From contig JAZOWA010000007.1 in NCBI GenBank assembly GCA_045659025.1, positions 17,649 through 81,648 on the forward strand: a DNA stretch of 64,000 nt, written 5' to 3'. Each line of letters starts with the position of its first letter. The first letter of the stretch is position 1. The notes under the pieces were generated by a model that ran no database searches, was not told the origin of the DNA, and saw nothing but the letters and a program-made list of their open reading frames with translations. A program made the position numbers and the translations under genes. Source of the stretch: SIG455 sp045659025 (GTDB taxonomy: Bacteria; Bacillota; Clostridia; UMGS1810). Shown here in pieces: positions 1 to 8,598 of this stretch.

Positions 1-3
1 AAT

Positions 4-1191
4 TCAATCGGGCAATACCACTCTGTCCAGTATACCTGTGAGGTAGGCGATGGCTATGCCGTAGTTGGTGATAGGGGTGCCTGATCGTCTGCAAATCTCC
101 GCCCTTGCCATTACATGAGCTTTATTGAACATACACGCACCGCAATGAATTACAAGGTCGTATCCGCTGACGTCCTCGGGGAAGTCGTTGCCCGATACCA
201 CCGTCACCTCAATATCGGGGTTAATCTTTTTCTTAAGCAGGGTGGGGATTTTCACTCTGGCGATATCTGCATCGGTGGTGGTGTGGGAGCAGGCCTCTGC
301 GATAAGGACTTTGCTTCCTGCTTTGAGAGTGGCGATTGATCTTGCGCCTTCGGTGAAGGATTTGATATCACCCTTGTATGCGCCGAGAAGAACGGAAAAG
401 GATGTGAGGGCCCAGTCGGAGGGAATCGCATCTGCCACCTTGGGGAATACCTGAGAGTCGGTTATCACCAGTTTCGGTGGTGCTTTTAATGTGGCCATTG
501 CAGAGGGCAGGGATTCCAATGTGGCGCAGATCGGGTTGGCGCCTTTATCAAGGAGTTCCCTTATCACCTGCACCTGAGGCATAATAAGACGACCCTTGGG
601 TGCGGCCTCATCCTGAGGCATTACGAGAAGCACGGTGTCGCCCTTGGTAACCAGATTGCCCGTTATGGTGGATTCGCCAATCTTCTCGGGGGAGTTTGCT
701 TTTATGACGGATATGAGCTTATCAATCCCGTCCCCCGTGAGTGCGCTTACGCATACCGTGGGGGCATTGAAGGCGGACTTCACTTTTCTTTCAAGGGAAG
801 TGCAATCTGCCACGTCGGATTTATTGATTACACATATAATTTTTGCGGGCTTGGCAGAGGATACGAAATCCATATAGGTTTCAACATCCTCATCCTCTGC
901 AGAGAATATGAGCAGAGTAACGTCTGCCTTGCGCAGGGCCTCTATGGTCTTGTCCACGCGCATAGCACCAAGGTCGCCCACATCATCAAAGCCTGCGGTG
1001 TCAATCACCACACAAGGGCCAAGGCCCGTTATCTCCATTACCTTTGATACAGGGTCGGTGGTGGTGCCTGCCACGGATGACACTATGGACACCTCCTGAC
1101 CCGTGAGGGCGTTTATGAGTGAGGACTTACCGCTGTTGCGTTTGCCTGTAAATACTATATGCACTCTTTCGGAACTGTGAAGGGTATTCAT
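4..1191 (-). CDS. hydF: [FeFe]-hydrogenase maturation GTPase HydF
   Basis: Scaffold GTPase on which the two-iron subcluster of the [FeFe]-hydrogenase H-cluster is assembled before transfer to apo-hydrogenase in the cytoplasm. The 395 residues show an Era/TrmE-like G domain: P-loop GKRNSGKSS at about 16-24, the switch threonines in AGTTTDP at about 41-47, DTAGF near 64 and NKSD near 123. The C-terminal part has the family iron-sulfur signature, CSH at 301-303 and HCGAC at 349-353. ATG follows AAAGGAG in the 18-base gap after hydE, so the two are cotranscribed. The TGA stop lies at 4-6, so the gene is complete. hydG and a hydrogenase gene are not in the window. Confidence 0.96.
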   Translation of the reverse strand: MNTLHSSERVHIVFTGKRNSGKSSLINALTGQEVSIVSSVAGTTTDPVSKVMEITGLGPCVVIDTAGFDDVGDLGAMRVDKTIEALRKADVTLLIFSAEDEDVETYMDFVSSAKPAKIICVINKSDVADCTSLERKVKSAFNAPTVCVSALTGDGIDKLISVIKANSPEKIGESTITGNLVTKGDTVLLVMPQDEAAPKGRLIMPQVQVIRELLDKGANPICATLESLPSAMATLKAPPKLVITDSQVFPKVADAIPSDWALTSFSVLLGAYKGDIKSFTEGARSIATLKAGSKVLIAEACSHTTTDADIARVKIPTLLKKKINPDIEVTVVSGNDFPEDVSGYDLVIHCGACMFNKAHVMARAEICRRSGTPITNYGIAIAYLTGILDRVVLPD

Positions 1192-1209
1192 ACGAATGCT
1201 CCTTTCGTA

Positions 1210-2190
1210 TTAATCGTAATCTCTGCCCAAGGCGGTGATGAGACGGTTAACCTCGGCTCTTTCCTCGGCAACGGATTTGATCTTGCCGTGTTTTACGGGA
1301 TAAATCTCATAGAGGGCTCTGTATTTTGGAGGAGTAACCTTCTTCATAATTACATTGGCACCGCCTGAGAATATCTTGTCCCTCTCGGATTTGCTTCTCA
1401 CACCAAGGGATGTGGTGGCGGGCAGGTTGGCATCGGGGAGAAGGAGTCTTGCCAGTGCGACTGCCTTGCGGGTCAAGAAGGTGTTGCCGGGGTTGGCGTT
1501 TTTAAGTTCGGTCTGGGGATGGGGGATAAAGGGGCCGATACCTGCCATGTCGCAGGGGATAGAGGCTATAAGGAGTAAATCGTCAACGATTGTCTCCACC
1601 CTTTGCCCGGGTAATCCCACCATAAAGCCACCACCCGTCTCAAATCCGAGACGCTTGAGAGTGCGGAGGCAATCCACCCTTTCGGTGAAGCTATGGTCGG
1701 GGTGGAGTCGGCTATATAGATCAAAGTCTGCCGTTTCGTGCTTCAAGAGATATCTGTCACAACCGCTCTGCCTTATAATGGCATAGTCGGTCTCGCTCAT
1801 CTCGCCACTGCTCAAGGTGACTGCCATACCCGTCTGCTCTTTAATACTACTTATTATATAGCACAGCATATCGGTGGTGTAGTAGGGGTCTTCCCCTGAT
1901 TGGAGCACCACCGTCTTGTACCCTGCCTCGTGGGCCTCAATAGAAGTGGCTATAATCTCCTCGGGCTCCATGGCATATCTGGTGAGGGCGGTGTTCATAC
2001 AATTCAATCCGCAATAGGTGCAGTTGCGTCTGCATCTGTTGGAAAATTCAATAATGGCACGGACATTCACCAGATTGCCCTTGGTGCGCTCTCGCACCTG
2101 GTCGGCCTTTTCAAAAAGGGCCTCTGCCTGAGAGCCTTCTGATTGTATAAGATAAAGAAGATCTGCTTCTGTAGGTCTTTCGGGAATCAT
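1210..2190 (-). CDS. hydE: [FeFe]-hydrogenase radical SAM maturase HydE
   Basis: Radical SAM enzyme that works with HydF and HydG to build the dithiomethylamine-bridged two-iron subcluster. The [4Fe-4S] triad CxxxCxxC is visible as CRRNCTYC (about residues 53-60), followed by the usual ESSG/SGE-type and GGGF barrel motifs; the length of about 326 residues fits the family. A GTG at 2199 is in frame but lies inside the GAGGTG ribosome site, so ATG at 2190 is the better start. It leads a two-gene operon with hydF and has its own promoter. BioB and PylB are relatives, but adjacency to hydF decides the call. Confidence 0.93.
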   Translation of the reverse strand: MIPERPTEADLLYLIQSEGSQAEALFEKADQVRERTKGNLVNVRAIIEFSNRCRRNCTYCGLNCMNTALTRYAMEPEEIIATSIEAHEAGYKTVVLQSGEDPYYTTDMLCYIISSIKEQTGMAVTLSSGEMSETDYAIIRQSGCDRYLLKHETADFDLYSRLHPDHSFTERVDCLRTLKRLGFETGGGFMVGLPGQRVETIVDDLLLIASIPCDMAGIGPFIPHPQTELKNANPGNTFLTRKAVALARLLLPDANLPATTSLGVRSKSERDKIFSGGANVIMKKVTPPKYRALYEIYPVKHGKIKSVAEERAEVNRLITALGRDYD

Positions 2191-2258
2191 AGTGCGCACC
2201 TCACTTGCAGGGAAAGTTGTGTTAATGGATGTTGCGGATCATACCGCGTCCTATCCTT

Positions 2259-2287
2259 ATTATAACATACCAAACAAATGCCTTCAA
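2259..2287 (-). promoter_or_regulatory. sigma-A-type promoter for hydE-hydF
   Basis: Read on the minus strand there is a -35 TTGAAG (2282-2287), a 17-base spacer and a perfect -10 TATAAT (2259-2264), about 65 bases upstream of hydE. It starts immediately after the ispE terminator, so hydEF has its own transcription unit. Confidence 0.75.
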
Positions 2288-2290
2288 GTC

Positions 2291-2325
2291 AAAAAAATTC
2301 CCGCAACCTTTAAGGAAACGGGAAT
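2291..2325 (-). terminator. terminator after ispE
   Basis: On the minus strand the arms ATTCCCG and CGGGAAT form a hairpin directly after the ispE stop, followed by a run of seven T. It separates ispE from the hydE promoter. Confidence 0.75.
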
Positions 2326-2330
2326 ATATA

Positions 2331-3173
2331 TCATATCATCTTTGCTTTATAAACGTATTTGTATCTGTCTGTGAAAAAGGTGTAGGCATTATCCAACGCG
2401 TCTTTATCGGTGAATATACCGAACACCGCCGTACCGCTGCCGCTCATCATAGCGCCTTTCGCACCATAATGAATCAGCTCCGCCTTGATATCAAACACTT
2501 CGGGAGCCACCTCCCTCGCCACCTGTTCAAACACATTGCCCATTGAGGAGCAGAGTTTATCAATATCCCCCTCTTCAAGGGCGGATACCACCCCATCCAC
2601 ATCCACAGGGGTAAAGCTCACCTCGTCAAGACGATTATAGGCAAAGGGTGTGGATATGCCCACCTCGGGCTTGACAATGAGAAGGTCTGCCTTGATCTTG
2701 CTGTCGATAGGGGTGAGGATTTCGCCCACGCCCTCTCCAAGGGCACAACCGCCCATAATACAGAAGGGCACGTCCGCACCCAGCTTAAGACCCAGCTCTG
2801 CAAGTCTGTCGGCAGATAAGGGGTGGCCATAATGCTCGTTCATTGCTTTTAGCACTGCAGCACCGTCGGCACTTCCTCCGGCAAGACCCGCCTCCGAGGG
2901 AATAATCTTTTCTATATATATATCCACTCCGTCGCAACCGGTTTCATCCATAAAGAGCTTTGCCGCCCTGTATGCGATATTCCTATCGTCTGATGGTATA
3001 GCCGAACAGTTGCTTGCCAGTGTCACGGAGGACTTGCCAAAATCTATGGAGATTTTGTCGGATAGAGAAATCTCCTGAAGAATCATCTTCACCTGATGAT
3101 ACCCGTTTGGAAGTTTCTCCCCCACGTTCAGGGCAAGGTTTATCTTGCCGTGGCCTTCAAACACCTTCGTCAC
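2331..3173 (-). CDS. ispE: 4-diphosphocytidyl-2-C-methyl-D-erythritol kinase
   Basis: GHMP kinase that phosphorylates CDP-methylerythritol in the MEP isoprenoid pathway; ispG of the same pathway lies at 35145. Visible motifs are KINLAL near the N-terminus, PNGYH (about residues 22-26) and the glycine-rich ATP loop SEAGLAGGSADGAA. The GTG at 3173 gives an N-terminus of the usual family length (nine residues before KINL) and overlaps the end of the upstream gene by 17 bases, suggesting coupled translation. Longer starts are a GTG at 3200, which has AGGAG ten bases upstream, and a TTG at 3218, so the start is uncertain while the product is not. Confidence 0.92.
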   Translation of the reverse strand: MTKVFEGHGKINLALNVGEKLPNGYHQVKMILQEISLSDKISIDFGKSSVTLASNCSAIPSDDRNIAYRAAKLFMDETGCDGVDIYIEKIIPSEAGLAGGSADGAAVLKAMNEHYGHPLSADRLAELGLKLGADVPFCIMGGCALGEGVGEILTPIDSKIKADLLIVKPEVGISTPFAYNRLDEVSFTPVDVDGVVSALEEGDIDKLCSSMGNVFEQVAREVAPEVFDIKAELIHYGAKGAMMSGSGTAVFGIFTDKDALDNAYTFFTDRYKYVYKAKMI

Positions 3174-3579
3174 CGTTAATATCGGTAAACTTCTCAACAC
3201 ACTCTTTATACTCCTCAATCACCTTGAGGGCATCTGCCTTCATATTGGCAAGGGTGGTCTTGGCATCTGCCACCTTGGCTTTGAGTGCATCACACTCTGC
3301 CTCAATGCGAGCCTTCTCGCTATTGCCCTCTGCCACGGCGGCATCTAAAATATCCTGTGCTTCCTTCTGCGCCTTAACCAAGGCATCAGCCACGCTGAGA
3401 CGCTCCACCTCATACACCGCAATCTTCTCGGTGAGCTCTGTTACCTTTGCAGAGAGATCTTCAATCTTGGCGTCTTTTGCCTTCACATCGGCTTCGTATC
3501 TGGCAGAGATGTCTATAAGATATGCTTCGATTTCTTTAGAATTATAACCGAAGGCACCTTTCTTGGGTTTATTATCCAT
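3157..3579 (-). CDS. DivIVA-like coiled-coil protein
   Basis: A 140-residue protein opening with MDNKPKKGAFGYNSKEIEAY, which resembles the FGYxxxEVDxYL start of the DivIVA domain. It is followed by an almost uninterrupted coiled coil rich in Lys, Glu and Ala up to about residue 125. There is no signal peptide. DivIVA-domain proteins bind curved membrane and recruit division or wall-synthesis proteins; that role here is inferred from the N-terminal motif only. ATG follows AGGAGG, and the gene overlaps ispE, so both share the promoter at 3629-3656. It could equally be a short structural coiled-coil protein of unknown role. Confidence 0.7.
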   Translation of the reverse strand: MDNKPKKGAFGYNSKEIEAYLIDISARYEADVKAKDAKIEDLSAKVTELTEKIAVYEVERLSVADALVKAQKEAQDILDAAVAEGNSEKARIEAECDALKAKVADAKTTLANMKADALKVIEEYKECVEKFTDINGDEGV

Positions 3580-3628
3580 TATAATATCCTCCTGTCGTAA
3601 GACATGATAACAATAAATGTTACAATTA

Positions 3629-3656
3629 TTCTATTAAATTTACAAACATTTGTCAA
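3629..3656 (-). promoter_or_regulatory. promoter for the DivIVA-like gene and ispE
   Basis: On the minus strand TTGACA (3651-3656) and TAGAAT (3629-3634) are separated by 16 bases, about 50 bases ahead of the ATG at 3579. Confidence 0.6.
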
Positions 3657-3775
3657 GGTAATTGTTATCACCACCAAAAAGGGCAGAAAAGACCGATACT
3701 GACTTGGAAAATATGGGGAAATACAAAAATTATCCGTTTTTGCAATAAAAAACACACGTAATATAAAAAAGGATA

Positions 3776-3803
3776 TTGACTACAATAGGGGGTCGGTGAT
3801 AAT
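3776..3803 (+). promoter_or_regulatory. putative promoter for the first SLH gene
   Basis: TTGACT (3776-3781) and GATAAT (3798-3803) are spaced by 16 bases. The pair encloses the AGGGGGTCGG motif, so an operator function for the motif is possible. Confidence 0.45.
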
Positions 3804-3925
3804 ATTATAGTGAGATTAGTATGGAATAGCGTCGAAATTTATACGATTTTGGGGCTTTTACATATAAATCAAACATTATATAATATATGGAAAAAATTCC
3901 ATAAAAAAGAAATGGGGGAACTTTC

Positions 3926-5671
3926 TTGAAAAGAACATTAGTAAGTTTGATGACAGCAGTTTGCATCCTTTGCGTTTCAGCATTTGGTGTTGCTGCCGCT
4001 GCTCCTGAAGCAACTATTATCAACTCTTCAGAGTGTGTAGTTGCAATTACAGGTACAGCAACTCCTGGTAGCTATGTTACAGCTATCGTGTTTAAACCCG
4101 GTTATACCGAGGAAGATTTTACCACAACAGGCGCTATCCAGTATTTTGCCGGTCAGGTGGCTGCAGACGAAAATGAGTGCGGTCACGACGGTAATTACTG
4201 CTTCCATGCAAGTTTTGCAGGCGAAGGTGGCGATTTCACAGTTGTTGTAAACAATGGCGAAGAGAAAACATCTATGTCTTACACCTTCTATCCTAACGAT
4301 GTGAAGGAAGCTCTTATTGAAAAAGCAAACGAAGCTTCAAAAGCAGAGCTCCTTGCAGATGCTGATGCAGAGGATGAAAGTGAAGAGACTCTCCTTGATG
4401 TTATCTACAGCAGATTCTCTTTGGCGCGCTTGTCTCTTTATGCAGATGGCGACAAAGCAGCTATTGCAGGCGCATTTGTTAAATACAGAGAAAATCTCGA
4501 AGGCGATGAATTTGCTGCAGAAACAGTAGAAGATATCGATGCTTTCTACGCAGCTCTTTCTGAGATCGCTTTTATTGGTGCATATAATGGCGACTGCGAA
4601 GACCTCATCTTTGATGAAGATGACAACTTCCTTTATACAGATAGCATCATGAATATTGCCGGTTCTGAGGAAATCGAAGATTACACACTCTATATTTCCG
4701 AAGAAGGTAAAGATGCTTTGAAAGCAGACCTCTTTGAGGATACATACACCACAGTAGAAGACATCGAAGAGAAGATCGCTGAGCTCGTACACTTCCGCGT
4801 ACTCGTTGATTACGTAGAAAGAGGCGAGGGCCACATTGAAGGTTTCTTTGAAAAATATGAAGAAGCTTATGAAGAAGCAGGCTTCAAATTTGAGAAGCTT
4901 TACAGCGTGAAAAACCCCAACAGTTACTACTCCAAAGTAGCCACATCCAAAAAGACCACTCTTGCAGATCTTGCAAAAGAGTTTAATAATCTCTTCAAGA
5001 GCGGCAACGGTGGCGGCAACGGCGGCGGTGGCAACGGCGGCGGTAAAGTAAATATTGACACAGGTGACACCACTTATGTACCCGGTACAGAAGTAATCAC
5101 ACCTGCTACACCCGTTATCACACCTGCACCTGCAACTCCTGTGTTCACAGACCTTGAAGGTGCTGACTGGGCTGCTGATGCAATCTCCGCTCTCAGCGAG
5201 CAGGGTATCATCAACGGCAAGGGCGACGGCAAGTTTGCTCCTGCAGACAACGTAACCAGAGCAGAGTTCGTTAAGATTATCGTATCTGCATTTGGTGGCG
5301 TTAATTCTGCTGCATCCTGCAACTTCTTTGACGTTGCTGATGACTGGTCCAAACCTTATATCGCAACTGCACTCCACAATGGTTTTGTATCCGGCGTAAG
5401 CGAGACAGAATTTGCTCCCGCAGGCCAGATCACCAGAGAGCAGGCAGCAGTTATTATTTACAAAGTACTTACAAGCAATGGTAAGGCATTGGATGTTGCA
5501 GGTAGCTTTGCTGACGAAGCTACAGTTTCTGACTGGGCTAAAGATGCGGTATCAGCACTTAAGGGCGCTGGCATCGTAAGCGGCAGAGACGGCGACAACT
5601 TCTGCCCTGCAGATAAGCTTACACGTGCAGAAGCCGCTAAGCTCATCTACAGCATTATGAACGTACAGTAA
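3926..5671 (+). CDS. secreted protein with C-terminal S-layer homology domains
   Basis: 581 residues. A signal peptide (about 1-25, ending AFGVAAA) is followed by a beta-rich region to about 110, then an acidic helical region to about 355, a glycine-rich linker (about 360-373), a Thr/Pro-rich hinge with repeated TP(V/A) steps, and three SLH modules (about 407-455, 470-520 and 525-581) with the ITRE/LTRAE-type signatures. SLH modules bind pyruvylated secondary wall polymers, so the protein is held on the cell surface by its C-terminus. The start is TTG after GGGGGA; the ATG at 3912 is in another frame. The function of the exposed part is not recognisable. It is 11 bases upstream of a second SLH gene and likely cotranscribed. 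Confidence 0.88.
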   Translation: MKRTLVSLMTAVCILCVSAFGVAAAAPEATIINSSECVVAITGTATPGSYVTAIVFKPGYTEEDFTTTGAIQYFAGQVAADENECGHDGNYCFHASFAGEGGDFTVVVNNGEEKTSMSYTFYPNDVKEALIEKANEASKAELLADADAEDESEETLLDVIYSRFSLARLSLYADGDKAAIAGAFVKYRENLEGDEFAAETVEDIDAFYAALSEIAFIGAYNGDCEDLIFDEDDNFLYTDSIMNIAGSEEIEDYTLYISEEGKDALKADLFEDTYTTVEDIEEKIAELVHFRVLVDYVERGEGHIEGFFEKYEEAYEEAGFKFEKLYSVKNPNSYYSKVATSKKTTLADLAKEFNNLFKSGNGGGNGGGGNGGGKVNIDTGDTTYVPGTEVITPATPVITPAPATPVFTDLEGADWAADAISALSEQGIINGKGDGKFAPADNVTRAEFVKIIVSAFGGVNSAASCNFFDVADDWSKPYIATALHNGFVSGVSETEFAPAGQITREQAAVIIYKVLTSNGKALDVAGSFADEATVSDWAKDAVSALKGAGIVSGRDGDNFCPADKLTRAEAAKLIYSIMNVQ

Positions 5672-5682
5672 GGGGGATACAG

Positions 5683-8433
5683 ATGTTTAGAAGAATTATT
5701 GGCTTGATCCTCGTTGCTGCTATGCTGTTCTCTTTCCCGGTATTTGCTGAGGATACAGCAGTAGCAACATCAGAAGAAGTTGTAGAAATTAACGAAGTTG
5801 TTGCAGATAGCGGTAACATCGCCTTTGTTAAAGCATTGGGTATGATGGCTATTTCTGACAACGGCGCAATGCCCCTCACCAGAGGTGCATTTGCAAAGAT
5901 GTTCTGCGCAATTACCCGTTATGACATCAGTCTTGCGGGCGCAGCAGCTGTTAGTTTTACAGATGTTCCCGGTGAGCTCACCGCTGCAGTAGCAGAGGTA
6001 GCAAACATGGGTGTTATGGGCGGAGTTTCCGACACAATGTTTATGCCCGACAGCAATGTAACCTACGCTCAGGCACTTAAAGCAATTGTTACATTCCTTG
6101 GCTATAAAGATTATGCCGAAGTAAAAGGCGGTTTCCCCTATGGATACTATATCCAGGCACAGGAACTTGGCCTTATCAAGAACGCCCCCTCCAATATAAA
6201 TGCAGAAATCACATACGAAAAAGCAGCAGAGCTCTTCAAGCTCGCTCTTAATGTATCATATCGTCGTCCTTATGAGTATTCTGAGGACGTGGCTCACGAA
6301 GTTGTGAAAAACCTCACATATCTTGAGTACCACAGAGACATCGTTCGTGTTAACGGCCTTGTAGATGCTAACTCCACAGTTGACATCTCAGGCAGAGGCG
6401 TAACTGAAGAAGGCGAGATCAAGATCGATGGTGAAGTTTACACCTACAACAAAAAAGCTCTTGATGCAGCAGCGCTCATCGGCCAGAACGTAGATGCTTA
6501 CTACAACGTAGATACAAACGAACTCGTATATATCGAAGCAGGTAAGACAGATATCGTTGTAATTGACGATTACAACATCGGCGAGATTAACGAGAAGAAT
6601 CGTCTTGAGTACTACACCGATGACGGTAAGTACAAATACTTGAAGCTCGATGATGAGCTCCGTATCATCTACAACGGCAAGGTCCTTGCAAACTACGATT
6701 ATAATGTAATCAATCCCTTTGCAGAGACACACATGGATGGTAACCTTACCGTAATTGACAATGACAATGACGGCAAGTATGAAATCATCATCATTACAGC
6801 ATATGAGACATACGTTATTGACAAGATTGTAAACAACGTTATCTATGCTAAATACAGAGAAGGTATTGCAATCGACCTTCGTGAGCAGGATATCGATGCT
6901 CAGGGCCGTCTCTACAACATCGTAGGCGATCCCCTTAAGGTTGCAGCTCTTAAAGCAGGCCGAGTAATCTCTGTTACCAGAGCACTTGACGGCGAGATTA
7001 TCGAGATCATTGTTACCCACGATACCTACACAGGTAAGCTCGAGGGTAAGAAGATGATCGATGGTAAGCTCTATCTCAAGGTAGACGGCAACCTCTTTGA
7101 GACATCCAATGCGGTTGCTCTCAACCCCTATGTTGAAAACCTCGTAATGGGTTCACCTATTAAGGTTATCTTCAATAAGGAAGCACTCGTATCCGATATT
7201 GACCAGAGATCAGTTGCTACACTCCTCGATGGTTACCTCACAGACCACATATACACCGAGTATGGTATGGATGGCGCAGCAAACTACATCCGTGTGTTCG
7301 GTTCAGATAAGCAGTGGTACACCCTCAAGCTCGCAGAAAAGGTTTCTGTTAACGATGCTCCTGCTACAAAGATTGAGGACTTCCTTTCTGTAGCAGGCTA
7401 TGTAATGAAGGGTAGCATTGTTAAGAGAATCAAACGTCAGCCCATCAGATACACTCTTGATGAAGCAGGCAACGTTAAAAAGCTTTATCTTGCTAACACC
7501 ACAAACACAACAGCCCCCTTCTACATGCACGAGAATCTCGACGGTGAAGGCGAATCCACAGCTAAATTGGCTGATGGTGTGACATACAAATACCCCTTGT
7601 ATTATGGATCAAGAAACATGCAGGGTAGATACATCGTTCCTACAAACGTACTCGTTTACTCCGTTCCCACAGAGGAAGAGAGAGATGACGAAGACGGCTA
7701 CTTTGTAAGAGACACAGGTTCTTCACACCTCTTTAAGAATGCTGCAAGAAAAGCATTTGAAGGTTACGGTTACACAGACCGTCCCGTGCTTGACGTAATG
7801 GTATTCAAGGGTTTGGAAGTTAACCGTGTTAAATCTTCTTCCACTAGCTATTCAGCAGTTGTTGCAGAAGCAGAAGCAATCATTGATGATAATGGCGATA
7901 TGGCTTACAGAATCGTAGCTAAATCCGGTGCCAACACCTATGAGTACATTGATACCGAGGGTATGCTCCTCGTAGCACCCGGCGCCACACTCCCCGATGT
8001 TGGTGATATTATCAAGGTTTACGAAGGCGACGGCAAGATCCTCTCAGTTCGTTATTACTATGACGCATCTGAAGAGAGAGTTTACACCGGCTACGCTTTC
8101 GACGCTCCTGAAGATGTTGCCGCAGCAGTGGATCCTTCATTCACAGTTTCCGCTTGGTACGGCACCAACAGATACGCTAAGGGTACAGTTACCTACTATG
8201 ACGGTGAAATCCTTAAAATCTTGTTCAGAGGCATTGACAACACAGAATACGAATATGTATATCGTGCAGCAGGCTTCCGTCTCAATAGAGTTCGTAAAGA
8301 AGGCAGAACAACAGTTGTAGAGCAGGCAAATCTCGACGACATCATCGGCGAGAACCAGGGTATAGGCCTTGGCTCCACAGTTGTTATCCAGAGCTACAAC
8401 TACTCTAACAGACTTCTCGTTATTTACGAATAA
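5683..8433 (+). CDS. large secreted protein with N-terminal S-layer homology domains
   Basis: 916 residues. The signal peptide (about 1-22, ending PVFAE) leads into SLH-type repeats over about 45-200, including LTRGAFAKM and VTYAQALKAIV with the GYKDYAEVKGGFPYGY segment. The remaining 700 residues are a repetitive beta-rich architecture without catalytic motifs I recognise. The SLH end is reversed relative to the preceding gene, which carries its anchors at the C-terminus. The protein at 58831-61404 has the same plan (SLH, then a GYP-rich stretch, then a long acidic beta region) and is a likely paralogue. ATG follows GGGGGAT. S-layer subunit or surface scaffold are both possible. Confidence 0.85.
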   Translation: MFRRIIGLILVAAMLFSFPVFAEDTAVATSEEVVEINEVVADSGNIAFVKALGMMAISDNGAMPLTRGAFAKMFCAITRYDISLAGAAAVSFTDVPGELTAAVAEVANMGVMGGVSDTMFMPDSNVTYAQALKAIVTFLGYKDYAEVKGGFPYGYYIQAQELGLIKNAPSNINAEITYEKAAELFKLALNVSYRRPYEYSEDVAHEVVKNLTYLEYHRDIVRVNGLVDANSTVDISGRGVTEEGEIKIDGEVYTYNKKALDAAALIGQNVDAYYNVDTNELVYIEAGKTDIVVIDDYNIGEINEKNRLEYYTDDGKYKYLKLDDELRIIYNGKVLANYDYNVINPFAETHMDGNLTVIDNDNDGKYEIIIITAYETYVIDKIVNNVIYAKYREGIAIDLREQDIDAQGRLYNIVGDPLKVAALKAGRVISVTRALDGEIIEIIVTHDTYTGKLEGKKMIDGKLYLKVDGNLFETSNAVALNPYVENLVMGSPIKVIFNKEALVSDIDQRSVATLLDGYLTDHIYTEYGMDGAANYIRVFGSDKQWYTLKLAEKVSVNDAPATKIEDFLSVAGYVMKGSIVKRIKRQPIRYTLDEAGNVKKLYLANTTNTTAPFYMHENLDGEGESTAKLADGVTYKYPLYYGSRNMQGRYIVPTNVLVYSVPTEEERDDEDGYFVRDTGSSHLFKNAARKAFEGYGYTDRPVLDVMVFKGLEVNRVKSSSTSYSAVVAEAEAIIDDNGDMAYRIVAKSGANTYEYIDTEGMLLVAPGATLPDVGDIIKVYEGDGKILSVRYYYDASEERVYTGYAFDAPEDVAAAVDPSFTVSAWYGTNRYAKGTVTYYDGEILKILFRGIDNTEYEYVYRAAGFRLNRVRKEGRTTVVEQANLDDIIGENQGIGLGSTVVIQSYNYSNRLLVIYE

Positions 8434-8598
8434 TCCGAGGTCCCAGATTTTAAGATTAAACGGTTCCTTTTAAGAGGAACGACCACATTTCTTCCTGATT
8501 CCGAGGGATACCGAAAGGTGTTGCCTCGGGATAAGGCAGAGGATATATGATATCCCGCCTGCCTTTAAGCAAGGAAAAAATACGATAGGAGGTAAAGC
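8434..8598 (+). promoter_or_regulatory. hairpin-rich leader before the heparinase-like gene
   Basis: Two strong stem-loops precede the ribosome site. The first has outer arms CCGAGG (8501-8506) and CCTCGG (8524-8529) enclosing a small inner hairpin ACC-GAAA-GGT with a GNRA-type loop. The second has arms AAGGCAG and CTGCCTT (about 8532-8564). A weaker hairpin with arms GGTTCC/GGAAC lies at about 8462-8480. None has a T-tract, so they look like mRNA leader elements rather than terminators. The first has the same outer stem as a hairpin upstream of the SLH gene at 58831. Confidence 0.5.

Larger units (their letters stand above)
3580..3925. other. divergent intergenic region with two promoters
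   Basis: 346 bases without a convincing gene. The region is AT-rich. It holds the leftward promoter for the DivIVA-like gene, a rightward promoter-like pair at 3776-3803 and a motif AGGGGGTCGG (3787-3796) with ATGGAATA (3821-3828) that recurs at 34911-34945. The 5' leader of the SLH gene is long, about 115 bases, and ends in GGGGGA ahead of a TTG start. Confidence 0.6.

Noticed and set aside
4337..5377. 346-codon Cys-rich frame on the minus strand
   Set aside because: It lies entirely inside the SLH gene, is only open because of biased codon use there, and has no ribosome site.
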